This document shows positions 16,538 to 25,854 of a stretch of 64,000 nucleotides of DNA, piece by piece. Positions within the stretch are counted from its first letter, which is position 1; each line of letters begins with the position of its first letter. The DNA is taken from the NCBI RefSeq assembly GCF_016862795.1, contig NZ_BONQ01000129.1:1-64000 (forward strand). The letters are read 5' to 3'. The position numbers were made by a program, and so were the translations under genes. Source of the DNA: Dactylosporangium siamense (GTDB lineage Bacteria > Actinomycetota > Actinomycetes > Mycobacteriales > Micromonosporaceae). Below the pieces are notes generated by a model. That model did no database searches, was not told the origin of the DNA, and saw nothing but the letters and a program-made list of their open reading frames with translations.

Positions 16538-17353
16538 GTGACCATCGACGAATTCAGCGCTCTGTGGACCCCGCCGTTTGATCGGTACGGACTGTTCCGG
16601 GTCCACGAAACCGGCGGCTATCTCGTCGCTTCGTTCGAACACCGCGCGGTGACCCTGATCTGCGACGACGACCTCGCTGAAGCGGTCGTGCGGCGGATGC
16701 TGGAGGCCGGCGTGCCGATCGTGGACGACTTTCCCGCCCCGGCCGCCTGGCAGTGGCTGGCACGCGATCTCCGCGACGTGGGTTGCGATGTCACCACGGT
16801 CGAACGGTTGCCTGACGCCTGCGCTGGCCGCCCGGAGTCCGTTCCGGTCCTCGTTCGCTGGGTCGGGGAACTCCGGGATGTCGAGGCGCCGTCGGGCAAC
16901 CGTGACTGGCTGATGGGCCACATCGTCCGTGCGCTGATCGTATCCGGCGCCGACATCACCGCACTCATGCTGGACCTCCTGCCACACGCCGGCATCGGCT
17001 CGCTCACCGTAGTCGAGCACGCGATTGAGACCGGCGCCTCAACGGAGCACGCCGACCGGATCCTCGACTTCGTCGACGACGAACAGCACGGCCTGCGGCG
17101 CGACCGGTTGATCCTCCTCCTGGTCCGCATCGCCAAGAGGCACCCCCGCACATTGGAGGTCCTGAGCCGGATCGTGGTCGACGACACCGCCGCACCGGCC
17201 GCTATGGCGGCCCTTGCCCGGCTGCACCCACGCGAGGCGGTCGACTTGATCGCGCCCAGACTGCAGCACACCGATCGAACGATCGCACGGGCAGCCAAGA
17301 TCAACCACCGGATCGCCCTGGACAAATCCACCCGCCAACGTCGGAGCAGGTGA
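16538..17353 (+). CDS. Uncharacterised protein with C-terminal helical repeats
   Basis: 271 residues from GTG 16538, with a strong GGAGG about 9 bp upstream that fixes the start. The N-terminal third is alpha/beta (FDRYGLFRVHETGGYLVASF). The rest is helical and reminiscent of HEAT-type repeats near the end (MAALARLHPREAVDLIAPRL, DRTIARAAKINHRIAL). No catalytic motif or membrane segment. I do not recognise the family. Confidence 0.65.
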   Translation: MTIDEFSALWTPPFDRYGLFRVHETGGYLVASFEHRAVTLICDDDLAEAVVRRMLEAGVPIVDDFPAPAAWQWLARDLRDVGCDVTTVERLPDACAGRPESVPVLVRWVGELRDVEAPSGNRDWLMGHIVRALIVSGADITALMLDLLPHAGIGSLTVVEHAIETGASTEHADRILDFVDDEQHGLRRDRLILLLVRIAKRHPRTLEVLSRIVVDDTAAPAAMAALARLHPREAVDLIAPRLQHTDRTIARAAKINHRIALDKSTRQRRSR

Positions 17354-17626
17354 TTATCTGCTTCACTTCACGGCCGACCAGGCTCTGAAGCCGTGCTGGG
17401 ACACACCATGCCGTCACACGAACCGATCACCGAGATCTGACCGCGGTGCGGGGCACGAAACTTTCATGGCGGCCGCTGGGTCACCGGCGAATGTGGCGGC
17501 GGTCTTTGACAGGGACGGATCCGACTCAGCATCCTCGGCGTGCCCGGCCCCACGGTCGGCGGGTCATCGGCACATCGGCACCTCATCGGCCAGCCGGCGG
17601 CGGGTCGCGGATGCGGAGGAATGCTC

Positions 17627-18772
17627 ATGCGGGGTTCGTGGCGGCGCGGGTTCGCGGCACTGGCCGTGACGACCGGGCTGGCGGTGGCCCCCTCGGCACC
17701 GGCCGCGGCGGCGGTGACCGGCTGGACGCAGGTGTCCGCCGGCAGCTGGCACACGTGCGCAGTGCGGTCCGACGCCACACTGTGGTGCTGGGGCGCCAAC
17801 GACAGCGGGCAGCTGGGCGTCGGCGACACCGCCGCACGGCAGGTACCGACGCAGGTCGGCGGCGCCGCCTGGGCGTCGGTCGACACGGGACTGGACCACA
17901 CCTGCGCGCTCAAGACCGATGGCATCCGGTACTGCTGGGGCCGCAACACCGACGGCCAGCTGGGGCTCGGCGACACCACCAACCGCGACGCACCACGCCG
18001 GATCATCGGCGAGGCCGCCTGGCTGTCGGTGTCCGCCACGACGTACGCCACCTGCGGGATCCGTACCGACGCCACGCTGTGGTGCTGGGGGCGCAACACC
18101 GACGGGCAGCTCGGCATCGGCGACACCACCGGTCGCACCCGGCCCGCACAGGTCGGCACGCAGGCGAACTGGGCGATGGTGTCCACCGCCGAGAACATGG
18201 CCTGCGCGCTCAAGACCGACGGCACCCGGTACTGCTGGGGCGCGAACAACACGGGGCAGCTCGGTATCGGCGACAGGACCGGCCGCACCGCGCCGCGGCG
18301 GGTGGTCGGTGAACCCGCGTGGCGCACCATCACCAACGGCTACCCGACGGGGTGCGGTATCCGCATCGACGGGACGCTGTGGTGCTGGGGCGACAACTCC
18401 TGGTTCCAGCTCGGCACCGGCGACGCCGCGGCCACCGACCGGCTCACCCCGGTCATGGTGAGCAGCCGCACCAGCTGGACCCGCGTCGCGATGGCGACCG
18501 GTGGCCGGCACGCCTGCGGCCAGGCGGCCGGCGTCCGCTACTGCTGGGGGCTCGGTGCCCCCGGGCTCGGCGTCGGTGACCTGGCGACCCGGACAACCCC
18601 GTCGGCCGTGTTCGACGGCCCGTGGACCGGCCTGTCCGCCGGGTTCAGCCACACCTGCGGCATCCGCAACACGCACCTGTACTGCTGGGGCGCGGGTGCC
18701 ATGCTGGGCCTCGTCGACGATGACGACGACGATGACGACGACGCGGTGACCCCTGTGCTCATCGCCGCGTAG
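17627..18772 (+). CDS. Secreted RCC1-repeat protein with acidic tail
   Basis: 381 residues from ATG 17627; GGAGGA at 17615-17620 sits 6 bp ahead and touches the alternative ATG 17621. A Sec signal is present (RRGFAALAVTTGLAVAPSAP, then AAAAV). Seven RCC1-type beta-propeller blades follow, each with a (L/R)(W/Y)CWG core and QLGxGD, e.g. ATLWCWGANDSGQLGVGD. Regularly placed Cys in each blade (HTCAVR, YCWG) probably form disulfides outside the cell. The C-terminus has eight consecutive Asp before AVTPVLIAA. The role is unknown; seven-bladed RCC1 propellers bind proteins or ligands. Confidence 0.85.
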   Translation: MRGSWRRGFAALAVTTGLAVAPSAPAAAAVTGWTQVSAGSWHTCAVRSDATLWCWGANDSGQLGVGDTAARQVPTQVGGAAWASVDTGLDHTCALKTDGIRYCWGRNTDGQLGLGDTTNRDAPRRIIGEAAWLSVSATTYATCGIRTDATLWCWGRNTDGQLGIGDTTGRTRPAQVGTQANWAMVSTAENMACALKTDGTRYCWGANNTGQLGIGDRTGRTAPRRVVGEPAWRTITNGYPTGCGIRIDGTLWCWGDNSWFQLGTGDAAATDRLTPVMVSSRTSWTRVAMATGGRHACGQAAGVRYCWGLGAPGLGVGDLATRTTPSAVFDGPWTGLSAGFSHTCGIRNTHLYCWGAGAMLGLVDDDDDDDDDAVTPVLIAA

Positions 18773-19038
18773 TTCCTCACCGACTCGGGGCCGATGACAA
18801 TGTACGGCTATGGATGTGCGAGCCGTGCGGTTACCGCGTCAGGGGCCAGACTGTGAGTCCGGCGCTGGCGGCACTGCGACGATCGAGCGCGCTCTCAGTG
18901 GTGGCCGTCCGCTGCTCGGCGGCGGCGGCCCTGGGCGGGTCCGGTCCAGTGATCATCGTCAACGCGGCACGAATTCGGGAATCGACCAGGCGGCTACGGT
19001 TCGTAGTGTGGTGGCATCGACAAGGAGGCCTGCCTGCC

Positions 19039-19548
19039 ATGACAGACTACGACTTCACCTCGGATCATCTGGACGACCCGTACCACGCGCACACCTTCGA
19101 GACCCACCCTGGCGTCAGCGACCACATCGATGCGCAGTCCACGCCGCACCACTACGGGCCCGAGGTTCACGAGCAGGACATCAACCACGACGGGCGCGTC
19201 GACGTGGTCAGCGCCGACACCGACGGTGACGGCAAGGACGACGCCTGGCAGTACGACCTGAACAACGACGGCACGATGGACATGACGGGGTACGACACCA
19301 ACCACGACGGTTCCATCGACCAGAAGGAGTATGACCACAACGAGGACGGCCGCATCGATGAGGTACGCCTCGACGCCGACCATGACGGTCACCCGGAGCT
19401 GCGCCAGACCGACACGAACAACGACGGCCGGCTCGACACGATGGACCGCGACAGCAACGACGACGGCCAATACGACCAGCACGACCGGATCGACGCCGCC
19501 AAGACCATGCCGCACTGGGGCCCGAACGCCACCTACGGCAGCGTCTGA
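19039..19548 (+). CDS. Calcium-loop repeat protein
   Basis: 169 residues from ATG 19039, with AAGGAGG at 19022-19028. After about 45 residues rich in His and Asp come eight tandem units of about 12-13 residues of the form D-x-N/D-x-D-G-x-x-D, e.g. DINHDGRVDVV, DTDGDGKDDAW, DTNHDGSIDQKE and DADHDGHPEL. This matches the calcium-binding loop of EF-hand, dockerin and thrombospondin-3 repeats. The spacing leaves no room for EF-hand helices, so it is a loop-only stack. No signal peptide is visible, so location is uncertain. Confidence 0.8.
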   Translation: MTDYDFTSDHLDDPYHAHTFETHPGVSDHIDAQSTPHHYGPEVHEQDINHDGRVDVVSADTDGDGKDDAWQYDLNNDGTMDMTGYDTNHDGSIDQKEYDHNEDGRIDEVRLDADHDGHPELRQTDTNNDGRLDTMDRDSNDDGQYDQHDRIDAAKTMPHWGPNATYGSV

Positions 19549-19636
19549 GCCGCTCGTCTGCGCGACGTACACCCGGTAGGGGTGGGCCGGGACGTCTGCA
19601 CTGCGATCCAGGCCGGAACGCGACATGATCGGGCTT

Positions 19637-20260
19637 ATGGAGAAGCCACAGGTGGTAACGGTCGAAGAGTGGGACCGGGCGCGCGCGGAGCTGCTCACGG
19701 CCGAGAAGGAGGCGACCCGGCTCACCGACAGGGTCGCCGCGCAGCGACGGCGGCTGCCGATGGTCCGCATGGGCGACTACACGTTCGACGCGCCGTCCGG
19801 GCCGCGAACGCTGGTCGACCTGTTCGACGGGCGGCCGGAGCTGGCTGTGTATCAGTTCATGGATAACGGCGCGGACGACTTCTGCCCTGGGTGCACCGCG
19901 TTCACCAACAACGTGCCTGAGCATGGCCTGGCGATGCTCGCCGACGCCGGCATCAGCTGGGCAACGATCTCGAACATGCCGCTGGCGCAGATCGAAGGGT
20001 ACAAGGCGAAGATGGGCTGGACGATGCCGTTCGTCTCGTCCCGCGGCACGACCTTCGCCAAGGACTGCGGCGCGGACTACTTCATGCTGTCGATGTTCGT
20101 CCGCGACGGCGACGTCGTCCACCGCACCTACAGCACCACCCAGCGGGGCGTCGACCGGCTGCTGTTCAGCAACAACGTGCGAGATCTCAGCGTGTACGGG
20201 CGGCAGGAGGATTGGGAGGACTCGCCCGACGGCTGGCCGCAGCATCCGACGTACGGCTGA
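19637..20260 (+). CDS. DUF899 thioredoxin-fold protein
   Basis: 207 residues from ATG 19637, giving MEKPQVVTVEEWDRARAELL. DUF899 features: FDGRPELAVYQFMDNG, DDFCPGCTAFTNN with a CPGC motif in the thioredoxin position, and a late YSTTQRGVDRLL segment. The protein class is cytosolic and predicted to be redox active; the CxxC supports that. No redox partner genes are adjacent. Confidence 0.85.
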   Translation: MEKPQVVTVEEWDRARAELLTAEKEATRLTDRVAAQRRRLPMVRMGDYTFDAPSGPRTLVDLFDGRPELAVYQFMDNGADDFCPGCTAFTNNVPEHGLAMLADAGISWATISNMPLAQIEGYKAKMGWTMPFVSSRGTTFAKDCGADYFMLSMFVRDGDVVHRTYSTTQRGVDRLLFSNNVRDLSVYGRQEDWEDSPDGWPQHPTYG

Positions 20261-20464
20261 CGAGCCCTGGCGCCTGGCCTGCCCCGAGAAGGCCCGGAGC
20301 CGCGGCGTTCGGGCGGCTGGAACGGCGTCGGCAAGCGCGCCGCTGGATCGGGCAGACGGGGAGCCGTGTGCCGGGGTGGGGTCACCTCGGCACGCGCTCG
20401 ATGGCCGGACCGCCGAGCGTGGCGGGTGTCAGCAAGCGGATGGCGGCATGTGCGGCAACGTGAG

Positions 20465-21877
20465 CTAGAGACGTGCTCGGGTGCGGGTGGCGCGTGGCAT
20501 GTCGAGCCACCACGCGGCAGCGCGCCGGGCGTCGTGTACGGCGGCCGGATTGGTCCGGACATCGCCGAGCAAGGTGTCTTCGCCCGCGACGCCCATGGCG
20601 TACACCAGCGATGGCAGGATGACTGGGTCGGCCGTGAAGCGGCTCACGGCGGCGCGCCAGAATTCGGTCGGGCTGCGACCGCCGACGTGGCCGATCACGT
20701 GTGCTGCCGTCGCCATCACCTCGGGTGCCAGGCCTGGGGCGAGCAGCAGGCGCTGCACCATGGTCCGGTGCTCGGCGCCGCCGACCACCCGCAGTGACTC
20801 CAGCGACCGCACCGTCGTGGCCGTGTCGCACGCGGCCAGCGCACCGGCCGCTCGAGTGGCGAGCCGCTGCGCCACGCGCTCACGGTACGGGCTCGCGGCC
20901 AGGAACATCGCGCTGATGAGGCGCACGTCGGGGCTGGGGTTACCAAGCATTTCGCCGTACAGGTCGTCCACCACTCGGTCGGGGTCATGGGTGCGGGGCG
21001 CCGGCCGGGCGGCAGGCGTCGCCAGCAAGGACAGCACGTGGCCGGCGAGGGCCCGCACGTCGGCGGGCGCCTCGCCGTCGCGCGTGCGCAGCCGGGCGAG
21101 CATGGCTACCCGGTATACCTCGTCGGGCGCGAAGTGGTGATGGCGGATCTTTCGGACGCACGCCAGCAGGGCCCCGTACAGCGCGCGGTCGTTGGTCGGC
21201 CGATGCAGTTGGCGCAGCACGTGCCGCGATGCCTCAGGGTGCACCGTGGCGTCGAACATGCTGACGACCTCGACCGGCACCTGGTTGGCGGGGTCGTCGG
21301 CGAGGTCCGCGCATACGGCGATCGCCGCGCCCTGGGCGTCGCGGTGACTCATCAGCCGGTTCAGCGACTCGAACCGCAACTGCCACGCCACGCCGTCCGC
21401 GATGATCATTTCGTTGACCAGGCGTTCGGCGAGCGTCCGCCAGATCCGGCGCGGAGCGACGACCGGGTACGGCTCCTCGACCAGCAATGACGTCAGATCA
21501 TCCCACTGCATGCCGGTGAGGTCGGCGTTGCAGTCAACGAGATCGATCAGGCTGACCAGCCTGGCATGATCACCGCCCGCCGCGTTGCGTACAGTCGACT
21601 GGCTGTCCCGGCCCAAGTTGAGATAGCGGCCCCCGACGTTCAGCGTCCCCACGAGCCGGCCGGGTTGGAGCTCGAGCAGCTCTTCGTAACGGCGCACCGC
21701 GGCGAGGGGCGCCTGGTGCACTCCGGTCTCCCACCGTGACAGTTGCGACTCGCTCACGCCGGCAGGGAACGCAGCCGCGAACGCTTTCGCCGTACGGAAT
21801 CGCGCCGCCGGATCGAGAGTGCGGCTGGTGCGCAGCAGCCAGCCGGTCAATCTGGGGCTCGCCGGCCACAACGGCAT
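20465..21877 (-). CDS. XRE-type regulator with long helical C-terminal domain
   Basis: 470 residues from ATG 21877. Residues about 8-70 form an XRE-type helix-turn-helix (RFRTAKAFAAAFPAGVSESQ, LSRWETGVHQAPLAAVRRYE). The remaining 400 residues are Ala/Leu/Arg-rich helices of HEAT or TPR type. This architecture is common in actinomycete regulators thought to sense a protein or peptide. It is divergent from the secreted DUF2690 protein across 120 bp (21878-21997), so that gene is the natural first target. Confidence 0.75.
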   Translation of the reverse strand: MPLWPASPRLTGWLLRTSRTLDPAARFRTAKAFAAAFPAGVSESQLSRWETGVHQAPLAAVRRYEELLELQPGRLVGTLNVGGRYLNLGRDSQSTVRNAAGGDHARLVSLIDLVDCNADLTGMQWDDLTSLLVEEPYPVVAPRRIWRTLAERLVNEMIIADGVAWQLRFESLNRLMSHRDAQGAAIAVCADLADDPANQVPVEVVSMFDATVHPEASRHVLRQLHRPTNDRALYGALLACVRKIRHHHFAPDEVYRVAMLARLRTRDGEAPADVRALAGHVLSLLATPAARPAPRTHDPDRVVDDLYGEMLGNPSPDVRLISAMFLAASPYRERVAQRLATRAAGALAACDTATTVRSLESLRVVGGAEHRTMVQRLLLAPGLAPEVMATAAHVIGHVGGRSPTEFWRAAVSRFTADPVILPSLVYAMGVAGEDTLLGDVRTNPAAVHDARRAAAWWLDMPRATRTRARL

Positions 21878-21997
21878 ACCCCGACCGTAACAGCGCGGGC
21901 TGTTCCTTGCGGGTGGAATCTCAAATGCAATCGATCTCCATCAATCATCGGACGGTTCGTACGGTCGTCCTCGACAACATTTTGAGAGGAGACAGGG

Positions 21998-22480
21998 ATG
22001 CGTATCCGCACGATGACCGCCGCGGTGCTGGCGGCCGCGGCAGTCGCCTTCGTCCCGTCGGAGTCCGCGCAAGCGGCACCGCCGGGCGCCGGCATCGACA
22101 ACACCGACCCGTCGTCAACGGGTTGCTCCGCATCGGCCATCACATACTGGTCGAAAAACCTGACCAACCCGGCCACCGGCGTCGTCAACGGCACGATGGA
22201 GCTCCGCTACTCGCGCTCCTGCGAGACCAACTGGGTGCGAATCAACAACTACGTCAGCGGTGCCACGGCGCAGAAGACCATCGTCCGGTTGCACACGTAC
22301 GCGCCGAGCGGCGGTTCCGTGCCGTACGCGCAAGACATCACGTCGGACACCGTCACCGGCTGGAGCTACGGCATGCAGCTCTACGCACCGTCGTGGGTCT
22401 GCGTGCAGGTGGGCGGCGTCATCACGCTCAACGGCCAAGTGATCGCCTCAAACGGCCAGTCTCTCGACTGGGTCTGCTGA
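21998..22480 (+). CDS. Secreted DUF2690 protein
   Basis: 160 residues from ATG 21998, with GAGAGGAGAC just ahead. A Sec signal (MTAAVLAAAAVAFVPSESAQ, cut near AQA-AP) precedes a DUF2690 domain: STGCSASAITYWSK, TMELRYSRSCETNWVRI and a final LDWVC. The paired Cys suggest disulfides in the exported protein. DUF2690 proteins are common in actinomycetes, often fused to or beside XRE regulators, as here. Function unknown. Confidence 0.85.
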   Translation: MRIRTMTAAVLAAAAVAFVPSESAQAAPPGAGIDNTDPSSTGCSASAITYWSKNLTNPATGVVNGTMELRYSRSCETNWVRINNYVSGATAQKTIVRLHTYAPSGGSVPYAQDITSDTVTGWSYGMQLYAPSWVCVQVGGVITLNGQVIASNGQSLDWVC

Positions 22481-22557
22481 ATCCCTGGCAGACGGTGGCG
22501 CCGGTCATCAGCATCTCGACCTGCGCCACCCGCAGTCCGGTTGGACAGGCTCACTGA

Positions 22558-23199
22558 CTAGGGCACGGTGTAGCCGTCCGCTGGCGCCGGATCGTCCGCG
22601 GGTCGTGGATCAGCCGCCGTCCAGGGCCGCAAATCCTGAGACGGGGGGCGGCTGACCGGTGGCAGGAACCGCTCACTGCGACGATCGGCCAGCCTGGTGT
22701 CGGCGGGGAGCAGGCCTCGCGCTGCCAGGAAGGCTCGGAGTTCGGCGTCCTGCTGCTCGGTCAGCGGAACCCGCGGCAGGTCGAGGATGCCGAAGTTCCG
22801 CACTCCGAACACATATGCCTCAGGCGTGACCCAAACGGTTTGCACCAGCGGCCAGCGGTACGTCACGGCTGACAGGTCGGTGCTGGCATGCAGCGCTTCG
22901 TCATCAACCCGGTACTGGCGTGGCAGCGACAAGAATTCAGGTACGTTCATGAGCGCGGCATAGCTGCGCCATGCCCGCCACAGCGCGTACCCCGTTGGGA
23001 TGACGAAGAACCCGATCACGGTGGGGCCGGCGGGGAGCCAGCTCCAGGCGATGTCGTCGACGAAACCGACGACCGCATACCCGAGCAGCACGAGCACGCC
23101 AGCGGTGAGCACCCCCGGCAGCGCGGCATGCCTGGCCTTCGGGGCCGCGTACGTCCGGAAATACTTCTGCGGCCGGGCGAAGGTGAACTCGATATGCAC
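22558..23199 (-). CDS. YcxB-like membrane protein
   Basis: 213 residues from GTG 23199, giving MHIEFTFARPQKYFRTYAAP; the frame runs to 23334 but the extension is Arg/Cys-rich and unlikely. Two membrane segments at about residues 33-52 (LTAGVLVLLGYAVVGFVDDI) and 60-76 are followed by the YcxB domain: VDDEALHASTDLSAVTYRWP and TPEAYVFGVRNFGILDLPR, then a Pro-rich tail. The family is of unknown function, with a PH-like cytoplasmic part. Confidence 0.7.
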   Translation of the reverse strand: MHIEFTFARPQKYFRTYAAPKARHAALPGVLTAGVLVLLGYAVVGFVDDIAWSWLPAGPTVIGFFVIPTGYALWRAWRSYAALMNVPEFLSLPRQYRVDDEALHASTDLSAVTYRWPLVQTVWVTPEAYVFGVRNFGILDLPRVPLTEQQDAELRAFLAARGLLPADTRLADRRSERFLPPVSRPPSQDLRPWTAADPRPADDPAPADGYTVP

Positions 23200-23346
23200 G
23201 CGGCGATAGTACGGCGCCGAACCGTTGCACGGCTCACGGCAGCGCAGCGACCGACACCAGCAACCGGTCGCGGCTGGCCGCTGCGCACGGTCGGCCGCAT
23301 GTGCGGGCGTTACGAGAATCGCCGCGGACGCCATCAGCTACTGGTC

Positions 23347-23589
23347 TCAACCGTTGCGGAAGGCCTCGTGCACGAACCACGCCACTGGCAACGCCAGCAA
23401 GACGAGCACGGCAGCACCACAACAACTTCCAAGAGCGACGGCGTTGATCCAGCTGGTGATCCCGTCGTAGTCCGCGATCACGGCCGAGAGCGCAGCAACG
23501 CACAGGGCCGCCGCGCCCAGGAGGAACACGGCGACCGTAACCGTTGGCCACACCCACGGGGCGCGGTTCGACGTCGGCTGGCGGTCCAT
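23347..23589 (-). CDS. Small two-helix membrane protein
   Basis: 80 residues from ATG 23589 (the ATG at 23592 adds one residue). Two membrane helices: VWPTVTVAVFLLGAAALCVA at about 12-31 and ALGSCCGAAVLVLLALPVAW at about 51-70, with a short acidic loop between (ADYDG). It lies 147 bp beyond the YcxB-like gene on the same strand. No family recognised. Confidence 0.55.
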   Translation of the reverse strand: MDRQPTSNRAPWVWPTVTVAVFLLGAAALCVAALSAVIADYDGITSWINAVALGSCCGAAVLVLLALPVAWFVHEAFRNG

Positions 23590-24000
23590 CACTCACTGAA
23601 TGCTATGCGTCGGCCAGCAGCCACTTCATGGAGCGGCTGTGAATGTTTGCGACCGACCTCGTGGAGAGGCTGCTCGTGATCCGGGAGTCCCGGCGAGAAG
23701 TGCGAGGCCGATGGGACCTATGCAAAAATCTGGCCGCCATCGGCCGAAGGCGCTGGTTGAGCCGGCCTGCAGGTCCGAGCGGGACGACAAGACGGGACGA
23801 GCGGTCAGCGACGGATGTTCGCGCCCGACCTCAGCAGTCGCCACGCGGAGATCGGTGTGATGCCGAGCCGGCCTCGATGAGCAGACGCAGCTCCTCGATC
23901 ACGCCGGTGCGCATCGATTGCGAGATCTGCTGCCCCAACTCAAGAAGCTGTCCACAATCGCCTGGCGCAGGACCACCACGAGGTGCTTTGATCTTGCGCC
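23590..24000. other. Gene-poor stretch of 411 bp
   Basis: No convincing gene. On the minus strand the frame 23831-24013 contains LLELGQQISQSMRTGVIEEL followed by RLLIEAGSA, which looks protein-like, but its start would overlap the lipoprotein gene and I know no family for it. It could be a remnant. Confidence 0.4.
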
Positions 24001-24378
24001 ATGAGGCGTGCACTGGTCGGTATGGTTTTGGTCGCGACGGTCCTGACCGGGGGCTGCGGATCTTCGGACACGGCCGAGGAGACGTGCGCCAAGGCGCGCG
24101 CCACCCTCAAGTACTACACATCGGAAGCACCGGAGCTGAAGGCGCTCAACGCTGAGATCGAGAAGGCGTACCAGGGCAACGGCACGCCCGATGACGCGAA
24201 GGCCGCACGGCTGGCGTACAACAGAGCGTTCGGTGACGCGTTGCGATCGATCGCGGACAGGGCCGATGACCCCGGCCTGAAAGCGTCTGTCACTGCAGCA
24301 GCGGACGCCTACAGCGCCGGCGGTCAGGATCTCGAGGCGATGCAGACGGCGCTCGACCAATGCCCCCAGAAGCCGTGA
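24001..24378 (+). CDS. Small lipoprotein
   Basis: 125 residues from ATG 24001. The signal MRRALVGMVLVATVLTGGCG ends in the lipobox LTGGC, so Cys19 should be lipidated and the protein membrane-anchored outside. The mature part is helical and charged (ETCAKARATLKYYTSEAPEL, KAARLAYNRAFGDALRSIAD) with a second Cys near the end (ALDQCPQKP), possibly paired with the Cys of EETCAK. No known family. Confidence 0.75.
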   Translation: MRRALVGMVLVATVLTGGCGSSDTAEETCAKARATLKYYTSEAPELKALNAEIEKAYQGNGTPDDAKAARLAYNRAFGDALRSIADRADDPGLKASVTAAADAYSAGGQDLEAMQTALDQCPQKP

Positions 24379-24824
24379 CTGGCGAATGCCGCTCAGCGTC
24401 TCGAGTTGGTGCGCTTCTGATGCGGGAGGCCGGTGACGCCGCAGGCGCTGGGGGCCGGGCGGTGCGGGCCGCTGACCGTGGCCTCCCTGGCGCGCTGCGG
24501 GATCTAGTCGGGATGCGGGCGCGGCCGGGACGCTGACCCGGATGCAGCAGCCACCCTCCACACCTCGGGCGACGCGCCGGATCGTGGCTCCGGACGGTCT
24601 ACGTCGTGATGTTCGCGTGGGCTGCTACCGGCCCGCGGCATGACGAGCCCATCGAGCCACGGACCCCAGATGCCACTGTTCCGTGACCGTGGAGTCGCCC
24701 GTCATCGCCGTGACGGTTCGGGTGGCTTGCACGACCAGCCGGCTGCGGGTACATGTGCGCCTCCGTGCTGGACGCGTACGCGTTGCGTGACACCCAGTTG
24801 TGAACGAGGCGCTGCGGTAGCGAC
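24379..24824. other. Gene-free stretch of 446 bp
   Basis: No frame in this stretch between the lipoprotein gene and the SseB-like gene has recognisable protein content, on either strand. It is GC-rich and may be degenerate coding sequence. No hairpin, repeat or RNA gene was recognised. Confidence 0.4.
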
Positions 24825-25571
24825 TCAGTCGAACTCACGGGACACGACGTGCACCCGGCGCCCGGCGTGGTCGGCGCGGATCGTGTCCAGCCCCATGCGG
24901 TCCAGCTCGGCCGCCTGATGTGCCTCGTGCGGCTCAAATATTCGCAGGGCGAGGTTCGGCGACTCGGAGTTCAGCGGAACGTCCTCGGCCAGCACCGCCT
25001 CCAGCAAAGCCTGCGCGGCGGACCGCGCCCCCTCGTCGACCGCCATCTGGACTATGAGTTGCTCGTTGCCGGACTCGACCCACCGCGCCTGCGCGATCCA
25101 CACGGTCCGCACCGGCGGGTGGGCCAGGATCCGATCCGCGAACGCACCTCGCAGCGCCACGGCGACCGGGTGCGTCGACCATGTCAGGCGCAGCGTCTGA
25201 TCGCCCTGGGTGCGCAGCCCTCGGTCGCGCAGCGTCGCCGCTACCAGGGACAGCGGAACCTTCGCCCACTGCTGGCCCGCGAACACGGCGAGCGTCTCGA
25301 CGCCCGTGTGCTTGGAGATGTCGAGCAGGCGCAACGCGTCGCAGTGCACGGACCCAGCGGCGTCGGGCAGCCACCGTTCGCACGAGGCCTCACTGGTATA
25401 GCCGGGCAGCACCGGACCGGTGTCGTCGACACCGATGAAGACCACCGAGCCCTGCGCGTCGAACGGCACGTAGACGCCACCGTCGACAAGTGCGGCGAGC
25501 AGGGCGTCGGCCTCGTCGGCTGGCCGACCGCGACCGAGGACGGCGGCGAGGACGTCGTTGGGGCCGGACAC
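24825..25571 (-). CDS. SseB-family protein
   Basis: 248 residues from ATG 25571. The N-terminal SseB domain has DALLAALVDGGVYVPFDAQG and VFIGVDDTGPVLPGYTSEAS. The C-terminal half (QLIVQMAVDEGARSAAQALL, ending VHVVSREFD) resembles the SseB C-terminal domain. In actinomycetes these proteins occur singly or beside ESX/type VII and toxin loci, with unknown role. No such partners are seen here. Confidence 0.75.
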   Translation of the reverse strand: MSGPNDVLAAVLGRGRPADEADALLAALVDGGVYVPFDAQGSVVFIGVDDTGPVLPGYTSEASCERWLPDAAGSVHCDALRLLDISKHTGVETLAVFAGQQWAKVPLSLVAATLRDRGLRTQGDQTLRLTWSTHPVAVALRGAFADRILAHPPVRTVWIAQARWVESGNEQLIVQMAVDEGARSAAQALLEAVLAEDVPLNSESPNLALRIFEPHEAHQAAELDRMGLDTIRADHAGRRVHVVSREFD

Positions 25572-25854
25572 CGGCGGAGCCTACCGCGCGAAGCGGCATC
25601 TGTCCCACCAGGTATCAGTGGGAACCGGGGGGATGCTGTCCGCGAACGCCGACCAGTCAAAGATCAGGGGCACTGTATTCGCTGTTCGTGACAACGAACC
25701 GATACCGACCGCCAGCTACGCGGCGTCCGAAGCACGCTGACCGGCCGCTCACGGACGGCGGCGGAAGCGGACATCGGATTCGTGTTCCGTATGGCATCGT
25801 GGCGCAGATGGAGGTGGACGATTTGTCGGTCTGGGTGGGAGCGTGGGAGGAACG
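25572..25854. other. Intergenic stretch of 283 bp
   Basis: Divergent space between the SseB-like and LysE genes. No supported gene or clear operator was seen; promoters for both flanking genes are expected here. Confidence 0.4.
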
